Positions 19,678 through 28,676 of a DNA stretch of 64,000 bases are shown one piece after another (position 1 is the first letter of the stretch; the number at the start of each line of letters is the position of its first letter). The notes below the pieces were generated by a model. The model ran no database searches. It was not told the DNA's origin and saw only the letters and a program-made list of their open reading frames with translations. A program made the position numbers and the translations under genes. Location: NCBI RefSeq assembly GCF_007475525.1, contig NZ_CP037899.1, forward strand, positions 372,001 through 436,000, read 5' to 3'. Source of the DNA: Methylacidiphilum kamchatkense Kam1. GTDB lineage: Bacteria; Verrucomicrobiota; Verrucomicrobiia; Methylacidiphilales; Methylacidiphilaceae.

Positions 19678-22179
19678 TCAGAAGAATATCCGAAGGGTTC
19701 CTTGCACCCAGAAAGGAAGTTGTGGGGTTATAAAATCATAATTGAAAGATCTTGCGCTGATAAAGCCGGGAGCTCCTGGAGCCCAGTATTTTTCGTCTGT
19801 AAAATTGTAAAAATAAAGGCTTATTTCCCATTTTGACGTGGTATAGAAGATCCTTGCATTGAGCGTATACCATGAGGGGATTCTAACGGTATAGTCATAG
19901 TTTAAGAATTGCCCACTTTGAACAATAGTCCAGAGTGAAAATCCTAGGCCTTTTTCAGATTGATAAGTAATGACCGTGTTGGCGTAGTTTCTTGGGAATC
20001 CAATAAACGGATAATTGAGAGGAGCGAGAAAAACGTATGGATCAACGCGTAAACCGAATTGATCAGCTATGTTGGAAGGATAAGGCTGAGTAGTCAAAGG
20101 ACCAATAGGAGAGCCAATCCAATCTTCATGAGCATCAATGAATGCATAGCCAACATTGATAGAAAGATTGTGCAGGGGTGTCCAGATAGCTTGTAGTTGG
20201 CTGCCTTTGAGATAGGCTTGCGTGGTGGCTACCGATCCTTGTGGCAGCACATAGGCGGGAATAAATCCGTCTTGATAAAATCCTGAAAGATCGATCGACA
20301 CTTTGTCTTTATAGATGTTAAATTTCGTGCCAATTTCGAAGTATTGATTGGTTAGATGGTAATAGGTGGAAGAAAAGTCTGGAGCGAAGCTTCCAAAGGC
20401 ACTAGGAAAAGGATTTTGGCCGAAAAAATAGGTAAAATGGGAATTCATCCAAGAGAACGGATCGTAAGTGAGGCTCATGGAAAGTTGAGGCAGAATAGCG
20501 GTCATGTTATTTTGTAAAAACAATGGCAGAGGAGTGCCTGGAGGACTAGAGGCGTGTACGGAATAAAAATCGGCTCGTCCTCCAAAAATAAGGCTGCATT
20601 TTTCGCTCAGATCAATCTTATGTTGATAAAATGGAGAAAGTTTATAGAAAGTCGAAGCGGTTGATACAAAATTATGAGAATTAAAATAAAAACCTGGATA
20701 GCTAGGAACAGGAATGTCAGTTAGGTAAGGATTGCCAAAGAGCAAGGCTTGATTGTAGGAAACTATTGGAGAAAAAAAATTGTCCAACAGAGGTTTTGTT
20801 AGATCCCAGGTATTGACAGGAGAATGCCATACTCCAGAATATTCGTTGTCGCTAAAATAACGAAATTCAAGGCCGCAATCGATACTATTGTGTGTTAACA
20901 GATTGCCGATTGGAGTGGAGAAATTCCATTGATTTTCTATTCTATCATCAAAATTATAACCTGCAGGAAGAACAGCCCAAAAATCGACAGGAATCATTTG
21001 ATCGATGAATGTACTATAGTACTCAAAGAGGGAATTGTTGATGATTTTAAAGTTGTCTGAAACTTCCAGAGTTTCTATGAGCTGAGAAACGGCATAAAAC
21101 TGTTCAGTGCTATCTATAGGATTATTCAGAATGTTGGTTCTTGGATCGATGGGGACAGCGGCTCCCCAGTTGACCGCGTAGCCTTGCCCAGGAGGAGAAG
21201 TGCCTATCCCTTTGTGAAATACACCGTTTTGGTCAAACCAACCCGCAAAAGGTCCAGTTAGATAGAGCCTATTATTAATTAGTTCCTGGGTAGGCCGATT
21301 GAGACCTGCCGGAGGGTTTAAGCTGTTGGAATCGATTTCTCCATTAAAATCGATTGTCAATTTTTCATAAGGTTTATAACTCAGTGCGATGTATCCAGAC
21401 TCTCTTCTTAGATAGGAGCCGTAGTAGTAGTTGTAATAGGAAGAGCCATCCTGACCAAAATAGTCAAGCCGATAAGCCAGATTATTCTTAATTGGTCCTC
21501 CAAAGTCTAAATTCCAGAAATTCGTCCCATACATTCCTGCCGTATAGGAAGCCTCTCCTTGAAACCGATCAAAGTGTGGAGATTTGGTTATCTCATTAAG
21601 ATATCCTCCAGCTAATTCTTGAGGTCCAAAGATGATATTGGAAGGACCTGTTACCATATCCAGATTTTCATCCATATTCGGATTCATTAGAGGCCCAAAT
21701 TGAGCATCTCTACTGAATCCAACAAGCATGCCATTTCTATACCTCGTTGCTGGCAGTCCCCTTAAAATAGGTTCAGCTTGCGGACTACCGGTCATCTGAG
21801 TTTGATTGATGCCTACTTGGTAGGCGGAAAGTTCATTGACATTCTGGAAATTAATGGTTTGTAAACTCCTTCTGGAAACGATCTGAGCAGTTCGTGTTGT
21901 TTCTTCGATCTCTGTTTGATCACTGGTGGCGTCGATAGATTGGTTTTCTTTGGGTTTTTTCGATCGGCCTCTTGATGGCTGCAAGGGATATTCAGGTGCT
22001 ATTTCTTCGGGAATGGTAGAAGCCAAGGGACTTAACTTGTCATTATTTTCACTGGATTGAGCTTGCAGCAAGCAGCTGAAAGAACTGAAAATGGCAAAAA
22101 AGTAGAAAGAAAGATAAAAATAAGAGCAAGTAGATATTTTTAAAAAGCCTCTTTTTTTTGATAACTTATTTGCCCCCAC
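19678..22179 (-). CDS. TonB-dependent outer-membrane receptor (siderophore/iron-type)
   Basis: The protein has 833 residues. A signal peptide (hydrophobic core about 20-40, ending QAQ) is followed by a charged linker. The plug domain (about 90-210) has RGLPATRYRNGM and VTGPSNIIFGPQELAGGYLN. Repeated aromatic beta-strands and a C-terminal phenylalanine (GTLRIFF) are as expected for a 22-strand barrel. The plug resembles FhuE/FecA-type ferric siderophore receptors, but the ligand cannot be told from sequence. It converges with the phosphoesterase gene. No cobalamin riboswitch or clear Fur box was recognised in the upstream 120 bases. Confidence 0.9.
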   Translation of the reverse strand: MGANKLSKKRGFLKISTCSYFYLSFYFFAIFSSFSCLLQAQSSENNDKLSPLASTIPEEIAPEYPLQPSRGRSKKPKENQSIDATSDQTEIEETTRTAQIVSRRSLQTINFQNVNELSAYQVGINQTQMTGSPQAEPILRGLPATRYRNGMLVGFSRDAQFGPLMNPNMDENLDMVTGPSNIIFGPQELAGGYLNEITKSPHFDRFQGEASYTAGMYGTNFWNLDFGGPIKNNLAYRLDYFGQDGSSYYNYYYGSYLRRESGYIALSYKPYEKLTIDFNGEIDSNSLNPPAGLNRPTQELINNRLYLTGPFAGWFDQNGVFHKGIGTSPPGQGYAVNWGAAVPIDPRTNILNNPIDSTEQFYAVSQLIETLEVSDNFKIINNSLFEYYSTFIDQMIPVDFWAVLPAGYNFDDRIENQWNFSTPIGNLLTHNSIDCGLEFRYFSDNEYSGVWHSPVNTWDLTKPLLDNFFSPIVSYNQALLFGNPYLTDIPVPSYPGFYFNSHNFVSTASTFYKLSPFYQHKIDLSEKCSLIFGGRADFYSVHASSPPGTPLPLFLQNNMTAILPQLSMSLTYDPFSWMNSHFTYFFGQNPFPSAFGSFAPDFSSTYYHLTNQYFEIGTKFNIYKDKVSIDLSGFYQDGFIPAYVLPQGSVATTQAYLKGSQLQAIWTPLHNLSINVGYAFIDAHEDWIGSPIGPLTTQPYPSNIADQFGLRVDPYVFLAPLNYPFIGFPRNYANTVITYQSEKGLGFSLWTIVQSGQFLNYDYTVRIPSWYTLNARIFYTTSKWEISLYFYNFTDEKYWAPGAPGFISARSFNYDFITPQLPFWVQGTLRIFF

Positions 22180-22302
22180 GCTTTTTTTTCACCAAAAGTC
22201 AGCAAGGACTCAATCTTATATAGAAGAAAAGACAAATATATTTTTTTAAGGATCAAAATTCAAAATACAAATTGTTATCTTATGCAGAAACAACAGTAAT
22301 AG

Positions 22303-23037
22303 CTAAAAAGAAGATCCCAATCCAGACATGTTTTTGATTGTTTGGATGGAAATTTTTTTTTCGTATAAACTCTTTCCAAGAACGGCTCCATAGAGGCCTT
22401 TTATCTTTTGAAGTTCCTCCACATCCCTAAGGCAACCTATTCCACCGGAAGCAAAAACAGGCAAAGAACTATTTTGTACTAGTTTTTGAGTGCCCTCGAT
22501 ATCGGGTCCTTCTAGTGTTCCATCCGTCATCACGTTCGTATACAATACGAAACCCGCACCAGATTTTTCCAATATTTTTACAAAAGTTTCAATCCGGTAG
22601 CCGCTTTCTTTCGTCCAACCTTCCACTAAGATTTGACCATCTTTTGCATCGATAGCTGCAACAATTCTTTCGCTGCCTACTGCTCCAGAGATTTTTTCTA
22701 GAAAACTTGGATCAGAAAGAAGCCGGCTACCGATGACCACTCTTTGAGCGCCACTCTCTATTGCTTTAAAGACATCCTTTTCTGTTCTCAATCCACCCCC
22801 GTATTGGATTGGTAAGTGAGTGCATTTTGCTATTTTTTCTAAGATCAAAAGTTGTTTTGGTTTACCTTCAAATGCCCCTTCTAAATCAACAATATGTAGT
22901 CCGTCGGCTCCTTGTGCTTGCCATAACTGTGCAGTTTGGAGAGGATCCGACGAATAGACTGTCAGAGCCTCCAATTTTCCTTGTCTTAACCGGACGACTT
23001 GTCCTTTATAGAGGTCAATGGCAGCATAGATTTTCAT
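22303..23037 (-). CDS. hisA: ProFAR isomerase, histidine biosynthesis
   Basis: A 244-residue (beta/alpha)8 barrel that opens the ProFAR aminoaldose ring. The first catalytic aspartate is in AAIDLYKGQVVRL. The second region, YTNVMTDGTLEGPD, carries the other catalytic Asp. The phosphate-binding loops are YGGGLRT and ASGGIGC. It lies 7 bases downstream of hisH on the same strand; the two enzymes catalyse successive steps. hisF is not present in the window. Confidence 0.95.
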   Translation of the reverse strand: MKIYAAIDLYKGQVVRLRQGKLEALTVYSSDPLQTAQLWQAQGADGLHIVDLEGAFEGKPKQLLILEKIAKCTHLPIQYGGGLRTEKDVFKAIESGAQRVVIGSRLLSDPSFLEKISGAVGSERIVAAIDAKDGQILVEGWTKESGYRIETFVKILEKSGAGFVLYTNVMTDGTLEGPDIEGTQKLVQNSSLPVFASGGIGCLRDVEELQKIKGLYGAVLGKSLYEKKISIQTIKNMSGLGSSF

Positions 23038-23044
23038 TGGACGC

Positions 23045-23716
23045 TTAGATAGATTGTAAAGGTCTGTGGATTGTTGAGTGGATCAAAAAATTTTTTAGAA
23101 GTTGGATCCCTTTCTTGTGACTTTTTTCAGGATGGAATTGAGTAGCTAGAAGATTTCCTCGAGCGATGGCACTGGTAAATGGTACCATGTAGGTTGTTTG
23201 CAAAAGAATGATCTCTTTTTGAACGACTTCAGGATAATAACTATGCACAAAATAAAAGTAATCACCAGATGAGATCCCTTCTAAATACTCTGATTTTTTC
23301 AACACTTCTACCGAATTCCAACCGATATGAGGGACTTTTTCTTTGCTTTCAGGGAATCGGACAACTTTTCCTTTAAAAATACCGATTCCTTTAGCACCCT
23401 TCGATTCCAAACTTTCTTCAAAGAGAAGTTGATACCCAAGACAAATACCCAAAAAGGGCAAATCCTTGGATATCCAACTCTTCAGGAAGGGAAGGAACCC
23501 TCTAGCTTCTAGTCCTCTAATTCCGTCTCCAAAAGCCCCCACTCCAGGTAGGACGATAGCAAGAAAATTATAGTGGTTTGGAGGATAACAGAGCCTTTCT
23601 ACTTTGCAAGATAAAGCTTCAAAGGCTTTTTCGACACTTTGAAGGTTGCCCATGCCATAATCGATTATTCCAATGGGAAGCTCCGGTTGACTTTTCTGTT
23701 CGAATCTATTTTGCAA
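23045..23716 (-). CDS. hisH: imidazole glycerol phosphate synthase, glutaminase subunit
   Basis: A class I glutaminase of about 223 residues that feeds ammonia to HisF. The start GIIDYGMGNLQSV is typical. The nucleophile cysteine is in GICLGYQLLF and the catalytic histidine in FHPEKS. A longer open frame runs to 23833 but would overlap the divergent dapF gene and add a basic, non-homologous tail. The TTG at 23714-23716 gives only a 12-residue leader before the conserved start. The start codon choice remains uncertain because no clear ribosome-binding site is present. Confidence 0.9.
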   Translation of the reverse strand: MQNRFEQKSQPELPIGIIDYGMGNLQSVEKAFEALSCKVERLCYPPNHYNFLAIVLPGVGAFGDGIRGLEARGFLPFLKSWISKDLPFLGICLGYQLLFEESLESKGAKGIGIFKGKVVRFPESKEKVPHIGWNSVEVLKKSEYLEGISSGDYFYFVHSYYPEVVQKEIILLQTTYMVPFTSAIARGNLLATQFHPEKSHKKGIQLLKNFLIHSTIHRPLQSI

Positions 23717-23744
23717 TTCTTTACGTTTTTTTCTATCAATTCTG

Positions 23745-23750
23745 TATAAT
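23745..23750 (+). promoter_or_regulatory. candidate -10 element for dapF
   Basis: A perfect TATAAT lies 25 bases before the dapF start codon, in the short gap between hisH and dapF. The -35 side (around 23721-23727) is weak (ttacgt). This supports dapF-dapA-dapB starting its own transcript here, and it argues against the long version of hisH that would run through it. Confidence 0.45.
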
Positions 23751-23774
23751 AGTAAATGAAAAACAAATTTTTTT

Positions 23775-24596
23775 ATGACCCTTTTTTTTACCAAAATGAA
23801 TGGGGCGGGTAATGATTTTATTCTGCTTGACAACCGCCAAGGATTCCTGAGTTTGGATGCTTCTTCTATAGCTTATCTCTGTGATCGTCATAGAGGGATT
23901 GGAGCTGATGGCATTTTGCTCGTTGAATGGGCAGACCAAGAAGGGCTCCGAATGGTTTATTTTAATGCAGATGGCAGTCGCGCAAGCTTCTGTGGAAATG
24001 GAGCTAGATGTTTTGCTAGGTTTGCATTGGAAACTGAACAGCAAAATGTAGCTTGCGGAAGACTTTCTTTTTTGACGGATTGTGGAAAAGTCGAGGCTTG
24101 GGTTGACGGAGAAAGAGTTAAAATAACAATGCCTTCTGCGAAAAACCTCAAGATAGATTTGCCAATCAGCCTTAACGACCGCACACTGAACGGCCATATA
24201 ATCGATACTGGTGTCCCCCATGTTGTACTTTTTGGAGATTATGAAAAATGGCCAGAAGCTGCTCTTCAGGATTTGGGCTCTGAAATTAGATGGCATAATG
24301 TCTTTCAGCCGGAAGGAACGAATGTGAATTTTGTCTGGAAGGCAGGAGAGAGAACGATAAAAGTAAGGACTTATGAACGGGGAGTGGAAGGAGAAACACT
24401 CGCTTGCGGATCTGGAGTTACAGCTTCAGCGCTTATTTCTAGTGTGATCCTGGGTATGGATTCGCCAATCGAAGTTTTCGTTCGTAGCGGAGAGAGGTTG
24501 CAGGTGCATTTTAGAAGAACCGAAAAGGGCTTTGAGGAGGTCTTTCTTGAAGGCCCTGCTAAAAAAGTCTTTGTTGGGCAAATAGAATTGCCTTAA
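23775..24596 (+). CDS. dapF: diaminopimelate epimerase
   Basis: A 273-residue enzyme that interconverts LL- and meso-diaminopimelate. Both catalytic cysteines are present: C73 in SFCGNGARC and C211 in TLACGSGVTA. The start FTKMNGAGNDFI is the family signature. It is the first gene of a dapF-dapA-dapB cluster with gaps of 12 and 7 bases, supplying meso-DAP for peptidoglycan and lysine. Confidence 0.96.
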   Translation: MTLFFTKMNGAGNDFILLDNRQGFLSLDASSIAYLCDRHRGIGADGILLVEWADQEGLRMVYFNADGSRASFCGNGARCFARFALETEQQNVACGRLSFLTDCGKVEAWVDGERVKITMPSAKNLKIDLPISLNDRTLNGHIIDTGVPHVVLFGDYEKWPEAALQDLGSEIRWHNVFQPEGTNVNFVWKAGERTIKVRTYERGVEGETLACGSGVTASALISSVILGMDSPIEVFVRSGERLQVHFRRTEKGFEEVFLEGPAKKVFVGQIELP

Positions 24597-24608
24597 AAAA
24601 AGAGAACT

Positions 24609-25514
24609 ATGAAAATACAAGGAACCTATACGGCTATTATTACGCCATTTCAGAATGGTCAGATTGATAGAAAAGCTTTAGAGCGACTGCTAGAATATCA
24701 AATCGAGAATCGTATCGATGGGATCGTTCCTGTCGGAACAACGGGAGAATCACCAACGCTTTCCTATGAAGAGCATATCGAGATGATTCGATTGTCTGCG
24801 GAAATTGTGGAGAAACGTCTAAAGATTTTCGCTGGTACTGGCTCAAATAGTACCGCTGAAGCCATTCATCTTACCAAAGAAGCTGAAAAAATAGGGGTTG
24901 ATGGCGTTCTCTTAGTTTCTCCCTATTATAACCGTCCTTCTCAGGAAGGTCTCTTCCGCCATTTTTCGGCAATTGCTACTTCAACTTCCTTGCCAATTCT
25001 CCTTTACAATATTCCTTCAAGATGCGGTGTGGATATTGCGGTAGATACAGTCAAGCGGTTGGTAGAAAAAAATAAGAATATTGTGGGCATAAAAGAAGCT
25101 GGAGGGAATGTAGATAGGGTAAGTCAGTTGGTACAAGAACTTGCTGGGGATTTTTCTATTCTTAGTGGAGATGATGCTCTGACTTTACCGTTCCTGAGTG
25201 TTGGGGCAGTTGGAGTAATTAGCGTGGCTTCTAATCTTTTTCCTAAGCCGGTGGCTGCACTCGTTCGATTGTTTTTAGAAGGAAAACCATTTGAAGCCCG
25301 TCAACTCCATCAGACTCTCTATCCGTTATTTAGGGATTTGATGATTGAAACCAATCCTGTGCCTGTAAAAACAGCCCTGGCAATGGAAGGCCTAACGGAT
25401 CTGGAATTCAGGCTTCCACTGGCTCCCCTTCAACCTCAAAATCTTGAGAAATTAAAAACAACTTTATTGCGCACAAAAGAAAAACTAGCAAAAGTAGAAC
25501 ATTTATGGGCCTGA
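24609..25514 (+). CDS. dapA: 4-hydroxy-tetrahydrodipicolinate synthase
   Basis: A 301-residue TIM-barrel lyase that condenses pyruvate with aspartate semialdehyde. The Schiff-base lysine is K162 (GIKEAGG) and the catalytic tyrosine Y133 (LLYNIPSR). The GTTGESPTL phosphate/carboxylate loop is at 43-51. It is preceded by AGAGAA close to the start and followed directly by dapB. Confidence 0.96.
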   Translation: MKIQGTYTAIITPFQNGQIDRKALERLLEYQIENRIDGIVPVGTTGESPTLSYEEHIEMIRLSAEIVEKRLKIFAGTGSNSTAEAIHLTKEAEKIGVDGVLLVSPYYNRPSQEGLFRHFSAIATSTSLPILLYNIPSRCGVDIAVDTVKRLVEKNKNIVGIKEAGGNVDRVSQLVQELAGDFSILSGDDALTLPFLSVGAVGVISVASNLFPKPVAALVRLFLEGKPFEARQLHQTLYPLFRDLMIETNPVPVKTALAMEGLTDLEFRLPLAPLQPQNLEKLKTTLLRTKEKLAKVEHLWA

Positions 25515-25521
25515 GGAGAAG

Positions 25522-26277
25522 ATGAACCAACAAGGAAGGATAACAAAGATTCTTTTGACAGGGGCACATGGGAAAATGGGACAGACCGTAGTTCAAGCTG
25601 CCGCGTTAGATCCAGAAGTAAAAATAGTAGGATTGATCGATAAGGAAGACCGGCTAGAAGAAGCTTTGATGACAGCTGCTGATTGTATCATTGATTTTTC
25701 GGTACATCATTTTAGCCGGGAACTAGTGGGAGCCGCTCTTAGCCATTCTCTTCCCTTGGTTATTGGTACGACTGGCCATACTCCTGAGGAGCTCGAAAGA
25801 ATAAAAGAAGCTGCTCAAAAAATCCCTATTGTTATGTCTCCTAATTTTTCGTTGGGAGTGAATCTTCTGGAATTGATGGTGCACACCGCTACTGTTGTGT
25901 TGGGTAAAAGCTATGATAAAGCCATTATTGATATTCATCACAATACCAAGCTCGATGCTCCCAGCGGAACAGCAAAAAGGCTTTTTGATGTCTTGATGGC
26001 CGCAGAAAAAATGAACGAAGAACCTTCTAAAAATTTAGCCTCGAAAGAAAAGTTACCACCAAAACTACCTCAAATCCATTCCATACGGGCTGGGACGGTG
26101 GTGGGAGTCCATACCGTTTTGTATTGTGGTCCTGGAGAGGTCGTGGAATTAACCCATAGAGCAGAAAACCGTTTCCCTTTTGCGCACGGTTCACTCAAGG
26201 CGGCTAAGTGGATAGTCGGTAAACCTCCTGCCATTTATTCTATGAGAGATGTGCTGGGATTGGGTCCATTACAGTAG
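25522..26277 (+). CDS. dapB: 4-hydroxy-tetrahydrodipicolinate reductase
   Basis: A 251-residue NAD(P)H-dependent reductase, the third enzyme in the local DAP cluster. The nucleotide-binding start LTGAHGKMGQTV, the IDFSVH and GTTGH segments, and the catalytic HHNTKLDAPSGTA are all present. The start ATG is preceded by GAGGAGA. It converges on the methyltransferase gene, with 15 bases between stops. Confidence 0.96.
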   Translation: MNQQGRITKILLTGAHGKMGQTVVQAAALDPEVKIVGLIDKEDRLEEALMTAADCIIDFSVHHFSRELVGAALSHSLPLVIGTTGHTPEELERIKEAAQKIPIVMSPNFSLGVNLLELMVHTATVVLGKSYDKAIIDIHHNTKLDAPSGTAKRLFDVLMAAEKMNEEPSKNLASKEKLPPKLPQIHSIRAGTVVGVHTVLYCGPGEVVELTHRAENRFPFAHGSLKAAKWIVGKPPAIYSMRDVLGLGPLQ

Positions 26278-26292
26278 TCAAATCTTAGATTA

Positions 26293-27000
26293 CTAGCGAG
26301 AAGGGACCGATATGGGCTTGAATTCAAGAAAATATTGATAGGGTAAAAAACGGAACTCTTTGTCAAGACGAAAGCCTGCATCCTGGAAGTCTTTAATGAC
26401 CGCTTGAGCTGATAGTTTTATATGTCTTTTGAATCTTGCAGTGGCTGGGAAAAGACGTGGAGCATTAGGCTTGATGTCTATGACTACTATCTTTCCATTT
26501 TTTTTGAGTGCCGTAGCTAAGGCTTTGAGATAGCTGGGATTGTGAATATGATGATAGCTATTACAGAAAAAAATCAAATCCGCACGCTGCTTTTCAAGCC
26601 CAGGATTGTTTGTGGGCGATTTTCGGACTATAAGATTGTTTAATCCTTCCTTTTTTGCCCGTTTCTTTAAAAATCTCACCATCGATAATTCTCTATCCAA
26701 AGCTATGACTTTGCCTTGAGGACCAACAACGCGGGCAAATTTTACAGCAAAATATCCAGTGCCAGCTCCAATATCCACAACAGTTTGTCCAGGTTTTAAT
26801 TGGAGTGCCTGGATAACAGTTTGTGGTTTTTGCCATTTGTCCCTAGAAGGGGCATCAAATTGTTCTGCCCATAAGGCAGGCTCTTTGAACCTATATTCTT
26901 CTTGTTCCCTATTCGAAGTGGTGGCGTAGCCAGATTTGAGGAAACCAAAAAATAAAAAGCAAAGTAGCACACAAGAAGATCGTAAAAAAAGAGAGTTCAT
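26293..27000 (-). CDS. exported class I SAM-dependent methyltransferase-like protein
   Basis: The protein has 235 residues from the ATG at 27000. A longer frame would overlap the neighbouring regulator, so I rejected it. Residues 1-26 look like a signal peptide (hydrophobic core CVLLCFLFFGF, then SGYA). The Rossmann SAM-binding domain follows, with VVDIGAGTGYFAVKFA (about 73-88), VIALDREL and LIFFCNSYHHI. Family relatives are annotated as methyltransferase type 11 or UbiE-like. An exported SAM enzyme is odd because SAM is cytoplasmic. The helix may instead be a membrane anchor with the domain inside. It sits 26 bases downstream of a response regulator on the same strand. The substrate is unknown. 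Confidence 0.8.
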   Translation of the reverse strand: MNSLFLRSSCVLLCFLFFGFLKSGYATTSNREQEEYRFKEPALWAEQFDAPSRDKWQKPQTVIQALQLKPGQTVVDIGAGTGYFAVKFARVVGPQGKVIALDRELSMVRFLKKRAKKEGLNNLIVRKSPTNNPGLEKQRADLIFFCNSYHHIHNPSYLKALATALKKNGKIVVIDIKPNAPRLFPATARFKRHIKLSAQAVIKDFQDAGFRLDKEFRFLPYQYFLEFKPISVPSR

Positions 27001-27026
27001 AGAAAGTCTATGGATTATATATCCTC

Positions 27027-27713
27027 TTATTTGATCCCAAAAAACTCGGCTTGACACCAACTGACTGCATAATGGACAAGCTCTTCGGTCGATTTAATTT
27101 TCAATTTTTCCTTGATTGAACTCCTGTAGGATTCGACAGTTTTAATACTAATATGAAGCTGTTCGGCAATCTGTCTGATGCCAAGACCTTTGCCTATCAG
27201 TTGGAAAATTTCAAATTCCCTGTTGCTTAGAAGCTGAGTGGGGTTATTTATTGTTTTTTGGTTCTTAGAAGAGATATTAGAAATAATTTCGTTAGAAACC
27301 CTTGGACTGACCGCTATTTCTCCCCGGGACACTTTGTAAATGGCCTCGATCAGTTTTTCAACTCCTTCAGTTTTCATTACATATCCTCTTGCCCCTGCTT
27401 TCAAAGCCCTTTCTGCATAAATCATTTCATCATGCATCGAAAAAACAAGATTGGAAACATTGGGATAAGCAAATCGAATATCTCGGATCAATTCTAAACC
27501 ATTTTTACCAGGCATCGAGAGGTTTATGATGGCTACATCGGGTAGTGTCTTGCCTATCTTTTCAAATCCATCGTAAGCATTGCTAGCTTCTCCGCAAACT
27601 ATGATGTTCTTCTCTTTACTTAGCAATTGAGCAATTCCTTCCCGAACTATTGGATGATCATCAACAATGAATACTTTAATTTTCTCTGTTCGTGTCTTAT
27701 TCTTGATTTCCAT
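27027..27713 (-). CDS. NarL/FixJ-type response regulator with Asn at the phosphorylation site
   Basis: About 228 residues. The receiver domain has the acidic pair in FIVDDHPIVREG. In the expected phospho-acceptor block the sequence is VAIINLSMPGKNG, so the usual Asp is Asn (codon AAC, residue 69 counted from the TTG at 27728). The lysine in GYVMKTE is kept. The C-terminal LuxR-type HTH (LLSNREFEIFQLIGKG, then ISIKTVESYRSSIKEKL) is intact. It probably binds DNA without classical phosphorylation. No sensor kinase is adjacent. I chose the ATG at 27713 over the TTG at 27728; GAGGAG lies between them. Confidence 0.88.
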   Translation of the reverse strand: MEIKNKTRTEKIKVFIVDDHPIVREGIAQLLSKEKNIIVCGEASNAYDGFEKIGKTLPDVAIINLSMPGKNGLELIRDIRFAYPNVSNLVFSMHDEMIYAERALKAGARGYVMKTEGVEKLIEAIYKVSRGEIAVSPRVSNEIISNISSKNQKTINNPTQLLSNREFEIFQLIGKGLGIRQIAEQLHISIKTVESYRSSIKEKLKIKSTEELVHYAVSWCQAEFFGIK

Positions 27714-28103
27714 TATCTCCTCAGACAATAGAAGTTATTTTCAAATTCAGCTATTTTTTTTTTTGATGCTCTCCCTTCTTTGACCATGAAAGATTGATCA
27801 AAAAATTCTTCTATCCTTTTTAACCAAAGAAGGTTGCAACGTTGTTTGTTTTTGTTTTCATGAAACTAGACATACTATTAAGTATTTAAAGTAGTATAAA
27901 TGCAACTATGTTATTACAGGAAAATGTGATGCAAAGTTCTTTTCTTTGATCTTAAAAACCCATACACTAATTCTCTTATACGGGAGTTTCTGCCTAACGA
28001 CTTTTTTCTGCGGTTTTTTATATTGGAGTATAAGAAAAAGGGAACGCTGAATAAAAAATAACAGCCATTTTTGATTCGGATTGTGATAAACTTAAGGATT
28101 TAG
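27714..28103. other. non-coding divergent region between response regulator and ubiX
   Basis: About 390 AT-rich bases with no plausible gene. They carry the promoters of the regulator (minus) and the ubiX-ubiA-mqnE group (plus). A loose inverted repeat is centred near 27885 (atacta ... tagtat). It could be an operator for the response regulator, but no second copy was found to support this. AAGGA precedes the ubiX start. Confidence 0.4.
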
Positions 28104-28658
28104 ATGAGAATTGTTATTGGAATCACAGGGGCTAGTGGGGCTATCTATGCTCAAAGATTACTCCATTTCCTAGCATCAACCGAACATGAAGTCCATGTTA
28201 TCATAAGCAATCGTGGCAAACAGGTGATCGGTCTAGAATTAGGCAGAAATCTTGAAATTCCTAAAAAATTTGGCTTATACAGTGATAACACAATGGATGC
28301 TCCCTTTGTCAGTGGTTCATCCAGATTCGATGCGATGGTTATTATTCCCTGCTCAATGGGTACGGTTGGTCGTATTGCTCATGGAATTTCTAATTCAACG
28401 ATTACACGCAGTGCAGACGTGTTCTTAAAAGAAAGAAGAAAGCTCATCTTGGTTATTCGAGAAACCCCACTCCATTTGATCCATCTTCGCAATCTTGCTG
28501 CTTTAACTGAGGCCGGCGCCTTAATCTTACCAGCCTGTCCCTCTTTTTATGGTCTTCCATCCAGCATCGAGGAGCTTGTTGATTCGGTCAACGCCAGGGT
28601 TTTAGATCATCTTGGTATAGAAAATTCTTTGTCAGTCCGCTGGAGAGAGCATTTCTAG
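28104..28658 (+). CDS. ubiX: UbiX-type flavin prenyltransferase
   Basis: A 184-residue flavoprotein that makes prenylated FMN for UbiD-type decarboxylases. The N-terminal signature VIGITGASGAIYAQRLL is diagnostic. IIPCSMGTVGRIAHGISN (FMN and prenyl site) and LVIRETPLHLIHLRNL follow. It stands directly before a UbiA-type prenyltransferase and mqnE, so its prenyl-FMN most likely serves the decarboxylase of the futalosine menaquinone pathway (not in this window). Confidence 0.94.
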   Translation: MRIVIGITGASGAIYAQRLLHFLASTEHEVHVIISNRGKQVIGLELGRNLEIPKKFGLYSDNTMDAPFVSGSSRFDAMVIIPCSMGTVGRIAHGISNSTITRSADVFLKERRKLILVIRETPLHLIHLRNLAALTEAGALILPACPSFYGLPSSIEELVDSVNARVLDHLGIENSLSVRWREHF

Positions 28659-28676
28659 AAATAAGGAGAGGGGCCT

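Noticed and set aside
22180-22302. Cobalamin riboswitch upstream of the TonB-dependent receptor
   Set aside because: Only about 120 AT-rich bases are available and none of the conserved riboswitch boxes were seen.
23717-23833. Longer hisH overlapping dapF
   Set aside because: The added residues are basic and non-homologous, and the region contains a TATAAT that fits a dapF promoter.
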